From contig CAJXSO010000005.1 of assembly GCA_913061505.1 (NCBI GenBank), positions 1 to 64,000 on the forward strand: a DNA stretch of 64,000 nt. The letters run 5' to 3'. Within the stretch, counting starts at the first letter, position 1. Each line of letters begins with the position of its first letter. This DNA comes from an uncultured Lutimaribacter sp. Lineage in GTDB: Bacteria > Pseudomonadota > Alphaproteobacteria > Rhodobacterales > Rhodobacteraceae. The translations under genes were made by a program, and so were the position numbers. Of this stretch, positions 1-9,098 are shown in pieces. The notes below the pieces were generated by a model. The model saw nothing but the letters and a program-made list of their open reading frames with translations. It was not told where the DNA came from and made no database searches.

Positions 1-249
1 GGGCTGGCGCAATATCTGGTTGAGGATTCCGAGGCCAAGGCGCTGGAATTGGCGCAGCGCGCGGCGCAAAACCTGCCGCTGACCAATTTCGCCATCTGCA
101 GTGCGATCAGCCATATGCAAAATATGTCGGCGCTGGATGCCGCCTATGCCGAGGCCTGCGTGGCGGGTATTGTGAACACCCAAGAACCGGCGCGTGCACG
201 CCTGCAGGCCTTTGCCGATAAAACCGCCGCGCGCGTGCGCCCGGACTAA
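1..249 (+). CDS. Crotonase (enoyl-CoA hydratase/isomerase) family, C-terminal fragment
   Basis: The window opens inside this gene; 82 codons remain before the stop. The tail ([12 protein letters not shown], then [20 protein letters not shown] and [10 protein letters not shown]) matches the C-terminal helical part of crotonase-fold enzymes, where residues near TNFA and the segment before PEARAR-like repeats pack against the trimer. The catalytic oxyanion-hole region lies upstream and is not visible, so substrate and reaction (hydratase, isomerase or CoA lyase) cannot be told. It converges on eda with only about 10 bp between the two stops. Confidence 0.7.
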   Translation, partial: GLAQYLVEDSEAKALELAQRAAQNLPLTNFAICSAISHMQNMSALDAAYAEACVAGIVNTQEPARARLQAFADKTAARVRPD

Positions 250-259
250 GCCCGCCGGG

Positions 260-898
260 CTAGCCCAATTGCGCCGCGGCGCGGGCCAGCGTGGTGATCT
301 GATCCCAGGCGCCGGCCTGCACCAATGGGGCGGGGGCCACCCAGCTGCCGCCCACGCAGGCCACATTGGCAAGTGCCAAAAATTCGGCGGCATTTGCCGC
401 GTCGATCCCCCCGGTTGGGCAAAACTGCACCAAAGGCAGGGGCCCGGCCAAGGATTTCAGCGCCGCAACCCCGCCTGCCGCCTTGGCTGGGAAAAATTTC
501 TGCATCACATAGCCGCGTTCGGCCAGGGCCATCACCTCGCTTGCGGTGGCGGCGCCGGGCAGCAGGGGCAGGGGGCTGTTTTCTGCCCCCTCCAGCAAGG
601 CGGCTGTGGTGCCGGGGCTGACGGCAAAGCGCGCGCCGGCCTGTTCGGCTGCGTGCAAATCCGCAGCCCCCAGAACGGTGCCTGCCCCCACGATGGCCCC
701 GGGCACCTGCGCCATTTCGGCAATCACCTCTAGCGCGGCGGGGGTGCGCAATGTGACCTCAAGCACCGGCAAGCCCCCCGCCACCAGCGCCTGTGCCAGG
801 GGCTGGGCCGCGGCGGGGCTATCGACCACCAACACCGGAATAACCGGGGCAATGGCGCATAGGGCGGTGGCGGTTAAGGGGGGGGCTGGCTGTGGCAT
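260..898 (-). CDS. eda: KDPG/KHG aldolase
   Basis: Cleaves 2-dehydro-3-deoxy-6-phosphogluconate to pyruvate and glyceraldehyde 3-phosphate, the last step of the Entner-Doudoroff pathway; cytoplasmic class I aldolase. The 212-residue length is normal. The LEVTLRTP motif carries the general-base glutamate (about E47), and K134 in QKFFPAKAAGG is at the Schiff-base lysine position, followed by the phosphate-binding FCPTGGI. It begins 8 bp after the edd stop, so the two are clearly one operon, edd first. Expression should follow the promoter upstream of edd. Confidence 0.95.
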   Translation of the reverse strand: MPQPAPPLTATALCAIAPVIPVLVVDSPAAAQPLAQALVAGGLPVLEVTLRTPAALEVIAEMAQVPGAIVGAGTVLGAADLHAAEQAGARFAVSPGTTAALLEGAENSPLPLLPGAATASEVMALAERGYVMQKFFPAKAAGGVAALKSLAGPLPLVQFCPTGGIDAANAAEFLALANVACVGGSWVAPAPLVQAGAWDQITTLARAAAQLG

Positions 899-906
899 GT
901 GGGGCC

Positions 907-2733
907 TTATTCGTTGGGGCTGTGCGGTAAGATCACGCTGGCGCCGGTGTTGGCATGGCCCACGTTGCGGCGAAACACCTCGAACAGGCCCAGCCCCGCG
1001 CCCAGCGGGTCGGGGCCCGGTGGCGGCGGGCTGGCGGGGCTGCGCTGCAGCGCGCCGGGGGTCAGCACCTCGAGCCGCCCCTGGCTGGCATCTAGGCGCA
1101 GCAGGTCGCCATCTTGCAGCCGCGCCAATGGGCCACCGGCTGCGGCCTCGGGGGAAAGGTGAATGGCGGCGGGCACCTTGCCGCTGGCCCCCGACATGCG
1201 CCCATCGGTGACCAGCGCCACCTTAAAGCCGCGCCCCTGCAAAACCCCCAAGGCGGGCGTCAGCCCGTGCAATTCGGGCATGCCATTGGCCTGCGGCCCC
1301 TGAAAGCGCACCACCACGATCACATCGCGGTTCAGCTGGCCTGCCTTAAAGGCTGCGCGCACCGCCTCTTGGCTGTTGAACACCGCGGCGGGGGCTTCGA
1401 TGATATGCGCCTCTGGGGCAATGGCCGAGGTTTTGATCAGCGCCTCGCCCAGATTGCCGGCCAAATGCACCAGCCCGCCACTGGGCTGGAAGGGCGCAGT
1501 ATGGGGGCGCAAAATAGCGGTGTTTTCGGGGTCTTTCGGGGCAGGCCTGTAGCACAGCGCCCCTTTGTCGAGCTGTGGCTCGGCGGCGTAGCGCGACAGC
1601 CCCGGCCCGGCCACCGTGCTGACATCGGCATGCACCAGCCCCGCATCCAGCAGCTGGGCAATCACATAGGCCATGCCGCCGGCTGCGTGAAAATGGTTCA
1701 CATCGGCCAGACCATTGGGATAGATCCGCGCCAAAAGCGGTGTGATGGCGGAAAGATCGGCAAAATCTTGGGCGGTGATCTCGTGCCCTGCTGCGCGCGC
1801 CATGGCGGGCAAATGCAGCGCCAGGTTGGTTGACCCGCCAGTGGCCATCAGCCCAACGATGCCATTCACAAAGGCGCGGGCGTCTAGAATATCGCACAGC
1901 GGTGTATAGCTATCCCCCAGCGCCGTAATGGCCAGCGCCCGCTGCACCCCCGCACGGCTTAGCGCCGTGCGCAGTTCCCCATCGGGGGGCACAAAGGCCG
2001 CCCCGGGCATGTGCAGGCCCATCATCTCCATCAGCATTTGGTTGGAATTGGCGGTGCCATAAAAGGTGCAGGTGCCCGGCCCATGATAGCTGGCCATTTC
2101 CGCCTGCATCAGCGCCGCGCGGTCCAGCTTGCCATCGGCATATTCGCGGCGAATGCGGGCCTTTTCCTCGTTTGGCAGGCCGCTGGCCATGGGGCCTGCG
2201 GGCAAAAACACCGCCGGCAGATGGCCAAAGCTGGCCGCGGCCATCACCAGCCCCGGCACGATTTTGTCGCAAACCCCTAAAAACACTGCCGCATCAAAGG
2301 TGTTATGCGATAGCGCCACGGCCGCGGCCAAGGCGATGACATCGCGCGAAAACAACGACAGCTCCATCCCCGCCTCGCCCTGTGTCACGCCATCGCACAT
2401 GGCCGGCACGCCGCCTGCCACCTGCGCGGTGGCGCCTATATCGCGGGCGGCTTGGCGGATGAGTTCGGGGTAGGTTTCATAGGGGCGGTGGGCCGAGAGC
2501 ATATCGTTATAGGCGCTGATGATGCCCAGGTGCGGGGCATGGCCCGTGGCCAGGGCGCCCTGGTCGGGGCCGGTGGCGGCATAGGCATGCGCCTGGTTCG
2601 AGCAGCCCAGATGCCCGCGGTTTGGCCCTTGTTTGCGCGCGCTATGCATCGCGGCCAAATATGCCGCGCGCCGCTTGGCCGAACGGGCGCGAATACGGTC
2701 TGTAACCTCGTCGACAACGGGATGTAGGGGCAT
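907..2733 (-). CDS. edd: 6-phosphogluconate dehydratase
   Basis: Dehydrates 6-phosphogluconate to KDPG, the committed Entner-Doudoroff step. It is an IlvD/Edd-family iron-sulfur dehydratase of normal length (608 residues). Family segments are clear: the early [14 protein letters not shown] region, GVCDKIVPG with a cluster cysteine, [13 protein letters not shown], and [18 protein letters not shown] near the C-terminus. Translation starts at an ATG about 35 bp downstream of a 14-bp LacI-type palindrome. With eda it forms a two-gene operon, divergent from an rRNA methyltransferase gene. Confidence 0.96.
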   Translation of the reverse strand: MPLHPVVDEVTDRIRARSAKRRAAYLAAMHSARKQGPNRGHLGCSNQAHAYAATGPDQGALATGHAPHLGIISAYNDMLSAHRPYETYPELIRQAARDIGATAQVAGGVPAMCDGVTQGEAGMELSLFSRDVIALAAAVALSHNTFDAAVFLGVCDKIVPGLVMAAASFGHLPAVFLPAGPMASGLPNEEKARIRREYADGKLDRAALMQAEMASYHGPGTCTFYGTANSNQMLMEMMGLHMPGAAFVPPDGELRTALSRAGVQRALAITALGDSYTPLCDILDARAFVNGIVGLMATGGSTNLALHLPAMARAAGHEITAQDFADLSAITPLLARIYPNGLADVNHFHAAGGMAYVIAQLLDAGLVHADVSTVAGPGLSRYAAEPQLDKGALCYRPAPKDPENTAILRPHTAPFQPSGGLVHLAGNLGEALIKTSAIAPEAHIIEAPAAVFNSQEAVRAAFKAGQLNRDVIVVVRFQGPQANGMPELHGLTPALGVLQGRGFKVALVTDGRMSGASGKVPAAIHLSPEAAAGGPLARLQDGDLLRLDASQGRLEVLTPGALQRSPASPPPPGPDPLGAGLGLFEVFRRNVGHANTGASVILPHSPNE

Positions 2734-2742
2734 ATGGTCCTC

Positions 2743-2756
2743 GGCTATCGGTAGGG
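2743..2756 (-). promoter_or_regulatory. Weak second copy of the edd operator
   Basis: On the forward strand this reads GGCTATCGGTAGGG, which matches 9 of 14 positions of the complement of the stronger site at 2768-2781. The two sites are centred 25 bp apart and lie between the edd start codon and the probable promoter. A pair of half-conserved sites is common for LacI-family repressors. This is inference from the pattern only. Confidence 0.35.
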
Positions 2757-2767
2757 GTGCTATAGTC

Positions 2768-2781
2768 TGTTAGCGATAGCA
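2768..2781 (-). promoter_or_regulatory. LacI-family-type operator upstream of edd-eda
   Basis: TGTTAGCGATAGCA is an imperfect palindrome with a central CG, the layout of LacI-family operators. Its inner 10 bases (GTTAGCGATA) recur exactly upstream of pyc at 15843-15852, in the same orientation relative to the gene. In Rhodobacter sphaeroides the LacI-family regulator CceR controls Entner-Doudoroff and anaplerotic or gluconeogenic genes, so it is the leading candidate. The position 35-48 bp before the edd start suits repression. Confidence 0.55.
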
Positions 2782-2880
2782 GCGCAAGGCGGGGCAGGGC
2801 GCAAGGGGCCATTTCCAGGGCGTCCCCGGCGCCCAAACAATGCGCTTTCCCCAAACAGCGAAGCAGCGTAATAGGGCGCT

Positions 2881-4077
2881 ATGACAACAGCTGATATGCC
2901 CTCCCTCCGCCTGAAACCAAAGGCCAATGCCCGCGCCATTCGTCATGGTGCGCCATGGGTTTATGATAACGAATTGGTGCTAGACCGGCGCGCCCGCGCC
3001 ATGGCGCCCGGCACAATCGCTGTGCTGGAAGATGGCGAACGCCAGCCCCTGGCCTTGGTGGCGGTGAACCCACAGTCAAAAATCACGGCCCGCGTGCTGG
3101 AGCGCGATTTAAGCGCGCGCATCGATCAGGCGTGGTTTGAACAGCGTATCCAAAAGGCGCTGGATTTGCGTGCGCGTCTTTACCCGCAGCCCTATTACCG
3201 GCTGATCCACGCCGAGGCCGATGGCCTGCCGGGCGTTGTGATCGACCGTTTTGGCGATACCTGCGTGGTGCAACCCAACGCCGCCTGGGCCGATGTGTTG
3301 CTGACGCCCTTGGTGCAGGCGCTGGTGGCGGTGACAGGGGTGCGCACAGTGTTGAAAAACGCAACCGGCCGCGCCCGCGCGCTGGAAGGGCTGGATGAGG
3401 AAAGCCAGGTGCTGTGCGGCCAAGCCCCCAGCGCGCCGTTGCCGGTGCCGATGAATGGCGCCACCTATATGGCCGATGTCATGGGCGGGCAAAAAACCGG
3501 GCTGTTTTTCGATCAACGCCCCAATCACGCCTTTGCCGCCAGTTTGGCGCAGGGCGCGCGGGTTTTGGATGTGTTTTCGCATGTGGGCGGCTTTGGCCTG
3601 GCGGCCTTGGCCAATGGCGCGCAATCGGCGCTGGCGGTTGATGGCTCGGCCCCGGCTTTGGCGCTGGCCTGTCAGGGCGCCGAGGCCAGTGGCGTGGCGG
3701 GCCGCTTTGCCACCCGCCAAGGCGATGCCTTTGACACACTGGCGGCTTTGGCCGACGAGGGCGCGCAGTTTGATCTGGTCATTTGTGACCCGCCGGCATT
3801 CGCGCCCAGCAAACAGGCGCTAGAGGCAGGGTTGCGCGCCTACGAGCGCATCGCGCGGCTGGCGGCGCCCTTGGTGGCCGAGGGGGGCTATTTGGGCCTG
3901 TGTTCGTGCTCGCATGCGGCGGATCTGGCGAAATTCCGCAGCGCATCGTCGCGCGGCATTGGGCGGGCGGGGCGCACCGGGCAGATTATCTACACCGGCT
4001 TTGCCGGGCCAGACCATCCGTTGATGCCGCAATTGGCCGAAAGCGGCTATCTGAAGGCGCTGTTTTATCGCCTATGA
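2881..4077 (+). CDS. RlmI-type 23S rRNA (cytosine-C5) methyltransferase
   Basis: Class I SAM-dependent RNA methyltransferase of 398 residues. An N-terminal PUA-like RNA-binding domain (roughly 1-80, with the HGAPWVYDNELV segment) is followed by a Rossmann methyltransferase domain. FDQRPNHAF and VLDVFSHVGGFGLAAL form the SAM site, DPPAFAPSK near residue 302 is the catalytic motif IV, and LCSCSHAADL supplies the cysteine expected for m5C chemistry. RlmI in E. coli modifies C1962 of 23S rRNA; the exact target here is inferred. The stop overlaps the start of the next gene (ATGA), so the two are translationally coupled. Confidence 0.9.
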   Translation: MTTADMPSLRLKPKANARAIRHGAPWVYDNELVLDRRARAMAPGTIAVLEDGERQPLALVAVNPQSKITARVLERDLSARIDQAWFEQRIQKALDLRARLYPQPYYRLIHAEADGLPGVVIDRFGDTCVVQPNAAWADVLLTPLVQALVAVTGVRTVLKNATGRARALEGLDEESQVLCGQAPSAPLPVPMNGATYMADVMGGQKTGLFFDQRPNHAFAASLAQGARVLDVFSHVGGFGLAALANGAQSALAVDGSAPALALACQGAEASGVAGRFATRQGDAFDTLAALADEGAQFDLVICDPPAFAPSKQALEAGLRAYERIARLAAPLVAEGGYLGLCSCSHAADLAKFRSASSRGIGRAGRTGQIIYTGFAGPDHPLMPQLAESGYLKALFYRL

Positions 4078-4628
4078 AGGTGCTGCTGGATACCTGCGTT
4101 TTATACCCCACTGTTATGCGGCAGGTGCTGCTGGGGGTGGCGGCGCAAGGGGCGTTCCAGCCGCGCTGGTCGGCGCGGATCCTGGAAGAATGGGCGCGTG
4201 CCGCGCGCAAACTGGGCCCGGGTGGCGAGGCGCAGGCGCGGGGCGAGGCGGCACAGATCAGCCAAGATTGGCCGCAGGCGGCGGTTACATGGCCCCCCGG
4301 CCTGGAGGCCCGGCTGTGGCTGCCTGACCCGGCAGACACCCATGTGCTGGCTGCCGCCATTGCGGGGCATTGCGATGTGATCATCACCCAAAACCGCGCC
4401 GATTTTCCGCGCCATATTCTGGCCGAAGAAGGGCTGACGCGCGCGGATGCCGATGGGTTTTTGCATGGCATCTGGCAGGCCAGCCCGCATCTGGTGCAGC
4501 CCGCCGCATGGGCGGTGTTGCAAGAGGCGCGCCGCCTGTCCGGGCAGGACTGGCAGATGCGGGCCTTGCTGAAAAAGGCGCGCCTGCCGCGGCTGGCACG
4601 GGCGCTGCAAGATCTGGGCGCGCCCTAG
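4074..4628 (+). CDS. PIN-domain protein (putative ribonuclease), no antitoxin partner
   Basis: 184 residues. The N-terminal VLLDTCVLYP places the first acidic residue of the PIN active site; ILEEW near residue 38, DPADTHVLAAAI near 103 and VIITQNRADFP supply the other expected acidic and asparagine positions. PIN proteins are metal-dependent RNases, often VapC toxins. Here the upstream partner is an rRNA methyltransferase with a 4-bp overlap, not a VapB-type antitoxin, and the C-terminal 60 residues exceed the minimal PIN fold. A role in RNA processing is more likely than toxin-antitoxin activity, but this is inference. Confidence 0.75.
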   Translation: MKVLLDTCVLYPTVMRQVLLGVAAQGAFQPRWSARILEEWARAARKLGPGGEAQARGEAAQISQDWPQAAVTWPPGLEARLWLPDPADTHVLAAAIAGHCDVIITQNRADFPRHILAEEGLTRADADGFLHGIWQASPHLVQPAAWAVLQEARRLSGQDWQMRALLKKARLPRLARALQDLGAP

Positions 4629-5335
4629 CCCTGCCCGATACCCCAGGCCTTTTCCAGCCGTTCAATGGCGGCGATGCGATCGGCGGTTTTGGGGTGCGAC
4701 ATCAGCCACGCCGGCGCGCTGCCGGCGCGTGCCTGGGTCAGCGCCTCTAGCTTTTCAAACAGCGATTTTTGCGGCGCGGTGCCAAAGCCTGCTTTCACCA
4801 TCAAGGCCGAGGCATATTCATCGGCCTCGTATTCATCATTGCGCGACAGCCGGGCCGCCACCAGCGTGGTCAGCGCATTGGCAATCCACACCCCCAGCCC
4901 CGGAATGAAGCGCGACAATACCATGGCCAGCGCCGTGCGCAGCGCGTTTTGGCCTGAAAAATCGATCATCCGCTTGCGCGTATGCCCCAGCGCCACATGG
5001 CCCAGCTCATGCGCGATCACGCTGGCGATTTCCTCGGCCGTTACCACGCCCTCGTTGAATTTGCGCAAAAAGCCCCGGGTCAAAAAGATGCGCCCATCGG
5101 GGGCGGCCAGGCCATTGACCGGCTCGATCTCGTAGACATGCACGGTGATCTTTTGCATCTCTAGGGCGGCGGCCAGCCTGTCGGTGATGGGCAGCAGCGC
5201 CGGGTCGCGCAGCGGCGTGGATTTGGCCGACAGCTCGGCCTTGGTGCGCCAGACGGAAAACCGCCAGCTGAGCACGCCGTAAATCACTGCAAGCAAGATG
5301 GGGGCAAGTTTCAACATATGCCTGATATGGGGCAT
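4625..5335 (-). CDS. M48-family zinc metalloprotease
   Basis: 236 residues. An N-terminal hydrophobic stretch (about 8-23, LAPILLAVIYGVLSW) anchors or exports the protein. HELGH at 109-113 gives the two zinc histidines and catalytic glutamate, and EYEADEYA near 170 gives the third ligand. This is the HtpX/Oma1-like M48 fold without the four-helix membrane arrangement of HtpX, so periplasmic or membrane-protein quality control is the best guess. ATG codons at residues 1 and 7 are both possible starts. The gene converges on the PIN gene with a 4-bp overlap of the stops. Confidence 0.87.
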   Translation of the reverse strand: MPHIRHMLKLAPILLAVIYGVLSWRFSVWRTKAELSAKSTPLRDPALLPITDRLAAALEMQKITVHVYEIEPVNGLAAPDGRIFLTRGFLRKFNEGVVTAEEIASVIAHELGHVALGHTRKRMIDFSGQNALRTALAMVLSRFIPGLGVWIANALTTLVAARLSRNDEYEADEYASALMVKAGFGTAPQKSLFEKLEALTQARAGSAPAWLMSHPKTADRIAAIERLEKAWGIGQG

Positions 5336-5393
5336 CTGCCCGCGCCCGGCAAGCGGCTTGGGCCCGGCTAATGGCGCTGGCTAATAGCGCTGG

Positions 5394-5996
5394 CTAATGG
5401 CCGCGGCGGCGCATCATGCGTGGCACCCGCCGATAAAGCCACGCGCCCAGGGCCGCGGCCAGGATACCTGCGCTGAACAGGCCCGTGGTGTCTTGGGCCA
5501 ATTCTGCCGCCAAGGTGATGTTGCTGGCAAAGCCCACCCCAAGCGCCACATAGGCAGCCACCCAAACAATCTCGCCCAACACCGCCCATAGGGTAAAGCG
5601 CAGCGGTGCCATCGCCAGCGCCCCTGCTGCGACATTCACATAAGGGCCCAGCGGGCTAAACAGCCAACGGCTGAGAAACACCCCCATGGCCCCGCGTTTT
5701 TGCAAAATGGCCCGGGCGCCACGCCACGCTTTGCCGGCATTTTTGCCGCCCCGCCCACCCAGCCGCGCGTGCCCCAGCCGCCCCAGCCAATAGCCCAGCT
5801 GATCGCCTGCAATCGCCCCGGTCAGTGCGGCCAAAACCACCCCGCTGACGGGCAAATCACCGCTGGCCACAAAAGCGCCCGCCGCCAGCATCAGCAACGA
5901 CGATGGCACAGGCAGCGCCAGGCACGAGGCAAAGGTTGTGGCAAAAAGCAGCGGCAAGCCCCATGTGGCCAGGCTTTGCAGCAGCCACGCGCTCAA
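5394..5996 (-). CDS. DedA-family membrane protein
   Basis: 200 residues, mostly hydrophobic, with the VTT/SNARE-associated core: a re-entrant GAIAGDQLGYWLGR segment and FLSRWLFSPLGPYVNVAAG, which carry the conserved acidic and arginine residues. DedA proteins are inner-membrane transporters; members act as undecaprenyl-phosphate or phospholipid translocases, and the substrate here is not known. The start overlaps the stop of the upstream small membrane-protein gene (ATGA), so the two are co-translated. Confidence 0.88.
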   Translation of the reverse strand: MSAWLLQSLATWGLPLLFATTFASCLALPVPSSLLMLAAGAFVASGDLPVSGVVLAALTGAIAGDQLGYWLGRLGHARLGGRGGKNAGKAWRGARAILQKRGAMGVFLSRWLFSPLGPYVNVAAGALAMAPLRFTLWAVLGEIVWVAAYVALGVGFASNITLAAELAQDTTGLFSAGILAAALGAWLYRRVPRMMRRRGH

Positions 5997-6346
5997 TTTT
6001 CCGCCCCGCCTTGCAGGGTTTGCAACGTGGCTTGCAACTGCGCCAGCAGCACATCAATGGGCAGATCGCGGGCCTTGGCAATATCTTGCAGCGTGGGGCG
6101 GGCGGGCAGGCCCGGGGGAATTTGCAGCGCCTTGGCCACCTGTTCGGGGGGCAGCTGCCAGGAATGGGCCACGTAGCGCGGGGTCATCCAGGGGGCAGGG
6201 GGCTGGTGCAAATGCAGCGGGTTCGACCAGTAAAACACCGCCCATAGAAAACGCAGGGCAAAAAACACCATCACCGCCAAAGCGGCAAGAAACAGCAGCA
6301 CTGCGGGGCGATGGGACTGCCAGAGATGAGCGATGATCTGGCGCAT
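5993..6346 (-). CDS. Small membrane-anchored protein of unknown function
   Basis: 117 residues. One N-terminal transmembrane segment (about 14-36, VLLFLAALAVMVFFALRFLW) is followed by a soluble part. It begins WMTPRYVAHSWQLPPEQVAKAL and continues IPPGLPARPTLQDIAKARDLP, which looks like a small helical domain repeated twice with a helix-turn-helix feel. It sits between the CoxE-type VWA gene and the DedA gene, overlapping the latter by 4 bp. I do not recognise a named family; the context suggests an envelope-associated accessory. Confidence 0.75.
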   Translation of the reverse strand: MRQIIAHLWQSHRPAVLLFLAALAVMVFFALRFLWAVFYWSNPLHLHQPPAPWMTPRYVAHSWQLPPEQVAKALQIPPGLPARPTLQDIAKARDLPIDVLLAQLQATLQTLQGGAEN

Positions 6347-6363
6347 GGGCCGGCCCCCCAGGC

Positions 6364-7548
6364 TTAGCGTGTCAGCTCTTTCATACCGGCCTCGAGGCCG
6401 CTTAACGTCATTGGCACCATGCGGTTTTCAAAGATCTCTTTGATCATGGCGATCGACTGGGTGTAGCCCCAGTATTTTTCCGGCACCGGGTTGATCCACA
6501 AGTGGTTTGGCCATTGCTCGCGGGCGCGCTGCAGCCATGTTTGGCCGGCTTCTGCGTTCCAATGTTCGTTGGCGCCCCCGGGATAGGCAATTTCATAAGG
6601 GCTCATGCTGGCATCGCCCACGAAGATGCATTTATAGTCGCTGCCATAGGTGCGCAGCACCTCCCAGGTGGGGGTTTGATCATCCCAGCGGCGGCGATTG
6701 TCGCGCCAGACACCCTCGTAAAGGCAATTATGGAAATAGAAATATTCCATATGTTTGAATTCGCTGCGCGCGGCTGAAAACAGCTCTTCGACGATTTTCA
6801 CATGCGGGTCCATCGAGCCGCCCACATCTAAAAATAGCAGCACCTTTACGGCATTGCGCCGTTCGGGGCGGGTTTTCACATCGAGATAGCCATGTTCGGC
6901 CGTGGCGCGAATGGTGCCATCCAGATCGAGCTCGTCATGCGCCCCGTCGCGCGCCCAGCGGCGCAGGCGTTTCAGCGCCACCTTGATGTTGCGCGTGCCC
7001 AGCTCGACCGTGTCATCGAGGTTTTTGAACTCGCGCTTGTCCCACACTTTGACGGCGCGTTGATGGCGGCTTTCGTTTTGGCCGATGCGCACGCCCTCGG
7101 GGTTATAGCCATGGGCGCCAAAGGGGCTGGTGCCGGCGGTGCCGATCCATTTATTGCCACCCTGATGGCGCTCTTTTTGCTCTTCCAGGCGCTTTTTCAG
7201 GGTTTCCATCAGCTTGTCAAAGCCACCCAGCGCCTCGATCTCGCGCTTTTCCTCGTCGCTCAGGTGCTTTTCGGCCATCTTGCGCAGCCAATCAGCGGGG
7301 ATTTCGACCGCTTTCATCACATCATCAAAGCTGATGTTTTCCAGCCCCTTAAAGGTGGCGGCAAAGGCGCGATCAAATTTGTCTAGGTTGCGCTCGTCCT
7401 TGACCATGGCGGTGCGGGCCAAAAAGTAAAAGCCTTCGACGTCATAGGTGACAAGGCCGCGCTTCATGCCTTCCAAAAACGCCAAATATTCCCGCAGCGA
7501 TACGGGAATACCCACCTGCCTTAGGTTGTCGAAAAAGGGCAAAAACAT
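6364..7548 (-). CDS. CoxE-like VWA-domain protein
   Basis: 394 residues. The N-terminal half (FLPFFDNLRQVGIPVSLREY onward) is typical of CoxE-like proteins that pair with MoxR AAA+ ATPases. The VWA domain begins around residue 235 with LLFLDVGGSMDPHV; D241 starts the MIDAS, where the usual DxSxS reads DVGGS, so one serine ligand is glycine. MoxR/VWA pairs act as chaperones that insert metals or cofactors or remodel complexes. The matching MoxR gene lies about 2 kb upstream on the same strand. The start lies 2 bp after the small upstream gene and lacks a clear ribosome binding site, which suggests translational coupling. Confidence 0.88.
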   Translation of the reverse strand: MFLPFFDNLRQVGIPVSLREYLAFLEGMKRGLVTYDVEGFYFLARTAMVKDERNLDKFDRAFAATFKGLENISFDDVMKAVEIPADWLRKMAEKHLSDEEKREIEALGGFDKLMETLKKRLEEQKERHQGGNKWIGTAGTSPFGAHGYNPEGVRIGQNESRHQRAVKVWDKREFKNLDDTVELGTRNIKVALKRLRRWARDGAHDELDLDGTIRATAEHGYLDVKTRPERRNAVKVLLFLDVGGSMDPHVKIVEELFSAARSEFKHMEYFYFHNCLYEGVWRDNRRRWDDQTPTWEVLRTYGSDYKCIFVGDASMSPYEIAYPGGANEHWNAEAGQTWLQRAREQWPNHLWINPVPEKYWGYTQSIAMIKEIFENRMVPMTLSGLEAGMKELTR

Positions 7549-7552
7549 GGGG

Positions 7553-7720
7553 CTAAAGCGATGCGCGGTGGATGAACAGCGTAACGAACAAGCCGATAAT
7601 CATAAACAAAATGGCAAAGCCCGCAGCATATTGCGCCATATCCAGCGCGCGGCCTTTGCGCTTTGACGCCAATAAAGCGCCCAGAATGGCGCCGATAAGC
7701 GCCCCCGACAATACGATCAT
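7553..7720 (-). CDS. Small two-helix membrane protein
   Basis: 55 residues with two hydrophobic segments (LSGALIGAILGALLA and YAAGFAILFMIIGLFVTLFI) separated by a basic loop, KRKGRALD. I chose the ATG at 7720 over a longer upstream reading because GGAAGAA sits just before it and the longer frame would run back into the lipoprotein gene. The protein has the look of a conserved apolipoprotein-like membrane peptide. It lies 10 bp after the lipoprotein stop and just before the VWA gene, so all three probably share a transcript. Function unknown. Confidence 0.72.
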   Translation of the reverse strand: MIVLSGALIGAILGALLASKRKGRALDMAQYAAGFAILFMIIGLFVTLFIHRASL

Positions 7721-7730
7721 TTCTTCCGCC

Positions 7731-9098
7731 TCAGCTGCGACCTTTAAGCGGATTGAGCGCAGCCACCTCGCGTAGCTTGGCCCGCACCGCCCAATCTGCG
7801 CCAAATCCGTAACGCGCCCAGCCAAGGCTGTCCAGCCTCACGGCCTCGGCCTCGGCGCTACGTCCCGTCAAATCTAGCGCCTCGGCGCGCAGCATCAAAA
7901 GCTGGGCCAAGAGGGCGGCGTTTTCGTGTTGGGCCGCGCTGGCCTCGGCCGGGGCAATCAGCGCAAGGGCCGCGGGGGCATCGCCATCGGCCAGGGCATA
8001 GGCGGCAAGAGCGGCGCTGACATAGGCCATATGCAGGTCGCAATCAGGCAATTGTGAATAGATGTGATAGGCCGCCTGAAACTGCAATCGCGCCTCGGCA
8101 GGGTGATCGGCCTGCAAAATGCGGCCCATCGCATAATGCGAAAACCCCATGCGGTGATCATACCAGCCCATCACGCGGGCGATGTTTAATGCGCTGCGGG
8201 CCGCCGCCAACCGCCCCTGTGGCGGGGTGCCGGGGCCAAGCGCCTGCTGCACCGTGGCCACCCAGCTGCGCGGGGTGGCATCGCGGCGCTGGGGCAGGCG
8301 CGATTGGCCGGCGGGGTTCAGCTGTGCCAAAATGGCGGGCAGGCGCGCGGCCACCTCGGCGCGGGTCATGCCGCTGCGCAGCTGGGGGCTGTAGAACACC
8401 CGCAAAATCAGCATGTCAAAGCCGGTCAGCACAGTGTGCATATTGTCGTCGTTAAAGACGCTGTCAGACAGGCGATAGAGGTCGTTTAAGGGGCCAAGCG
8501 CCTGCGCCAGTTCCTCGTGCAGGCAATCGCGCACCTCTTGTGGGCTGGTATCGTTGGGCAGGAAAATGGCCAGCTTTTGGCGTTGGGTGATGCGCGCCCA
8601 ATCGGTGCGCTGGGTGCGCCTGGCGCCGGCGTATTCGGAGAGATCGCTGATGTTTGGCACCACAAAACAGGCGGCTTGGGGCAGGTTCTTTTGTATCTCG
8701 GCGCGGCTGACGGCCTGGATGGTGATATTGGCGCCCGGTGCATCGGTGCGGGCGATGGCAATGCCTGCCTCGGTGCGCAGCCGGTGCAATACCGCATCCA
8801 GATCGGCCCCCAGATGGGCAGGCGCAGCCCCCGTCACGCGCAAGGAAACCGGCCCCTCGAAGCGCGAGAAATACGGCAGGCGGCGCCCTGATTCCAACGT
8901 AAAGGCCAGATCCAGAAAATCGCGTGCAATGTCGGAATTGGCCGCGATAGGCGCTTTGGGCTGCGCGCGTGCAAAGCTTTTGATCGGGGGCAGGGCGCTG
9001 TCGCCGGCGGGGGCGGCGCGGCTGACCGTATCGTGGGGCGCCACCGGCATGCAGGCGCCCAACATCACGCATAAGGGCAAAAGAAAACGGCGCATCAT
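7731..9098 (-). CDS. DUF2927-type lipoprotein
   Basis: I place the start at the tandem ATG at 9098, giving 455 residues. It is the start that yields a lipoprotein signal: MRRFLLPLCVMLGAC with an LGAC lipobox, so the cysteine would be lipidated. The mature N-terminal half (DFLDLAFTLESGRRLPYFSRFE through CLHEELAQALGPLNDLY) resembles DUF2927, which carries an HEE motif reminiscent of metalloproteases. The C-terminal third is helical, TPR-like (AAYHIYSQLPDCDLHMAYVS). Family function is unknown. It lies at the head of a probable operon with a small membrane protein and the VWA protein. Confidence 0.8.
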   Translation of the reverse strand: MMRRFLLPLCVMLGACMPVAPHDTVSRAAPAGDSALPPIKSFARAQPKAPIAANSDIARDFLDLAFTLESGRRLPYFSRFEGPVSLRVTGAAPAHLGADLDAVLHRLRTEAGIAIARTDAPGANITIQAVSRAEIQKNLPQAACFVVPNISDLSEYAGARRTQRTDWARITQRQKLAIFLPNDTSPQEVRDCLHEELAQALGPLNDLYRLSDSVFNDDNMHTVLTGFDMLILRVFYSPQLRSGMTRAEVAARLPAILAQLNPAGQSRLPQRRDATPRSWVATVQQALGPGTPPQGRLAAARSALNIARVMGWYDHRMGFSHYAMGRILQADHPAEARLQFQAAYHIYSQLPDCDLHMAYVSAALAAYALADGDAPAALALIAPAEASAAQHENAALLAQLLMLRAEALDLTGRSAEAEAVRLDSLGWARYGFGADWAVRAKLREVAALNPLKGRS

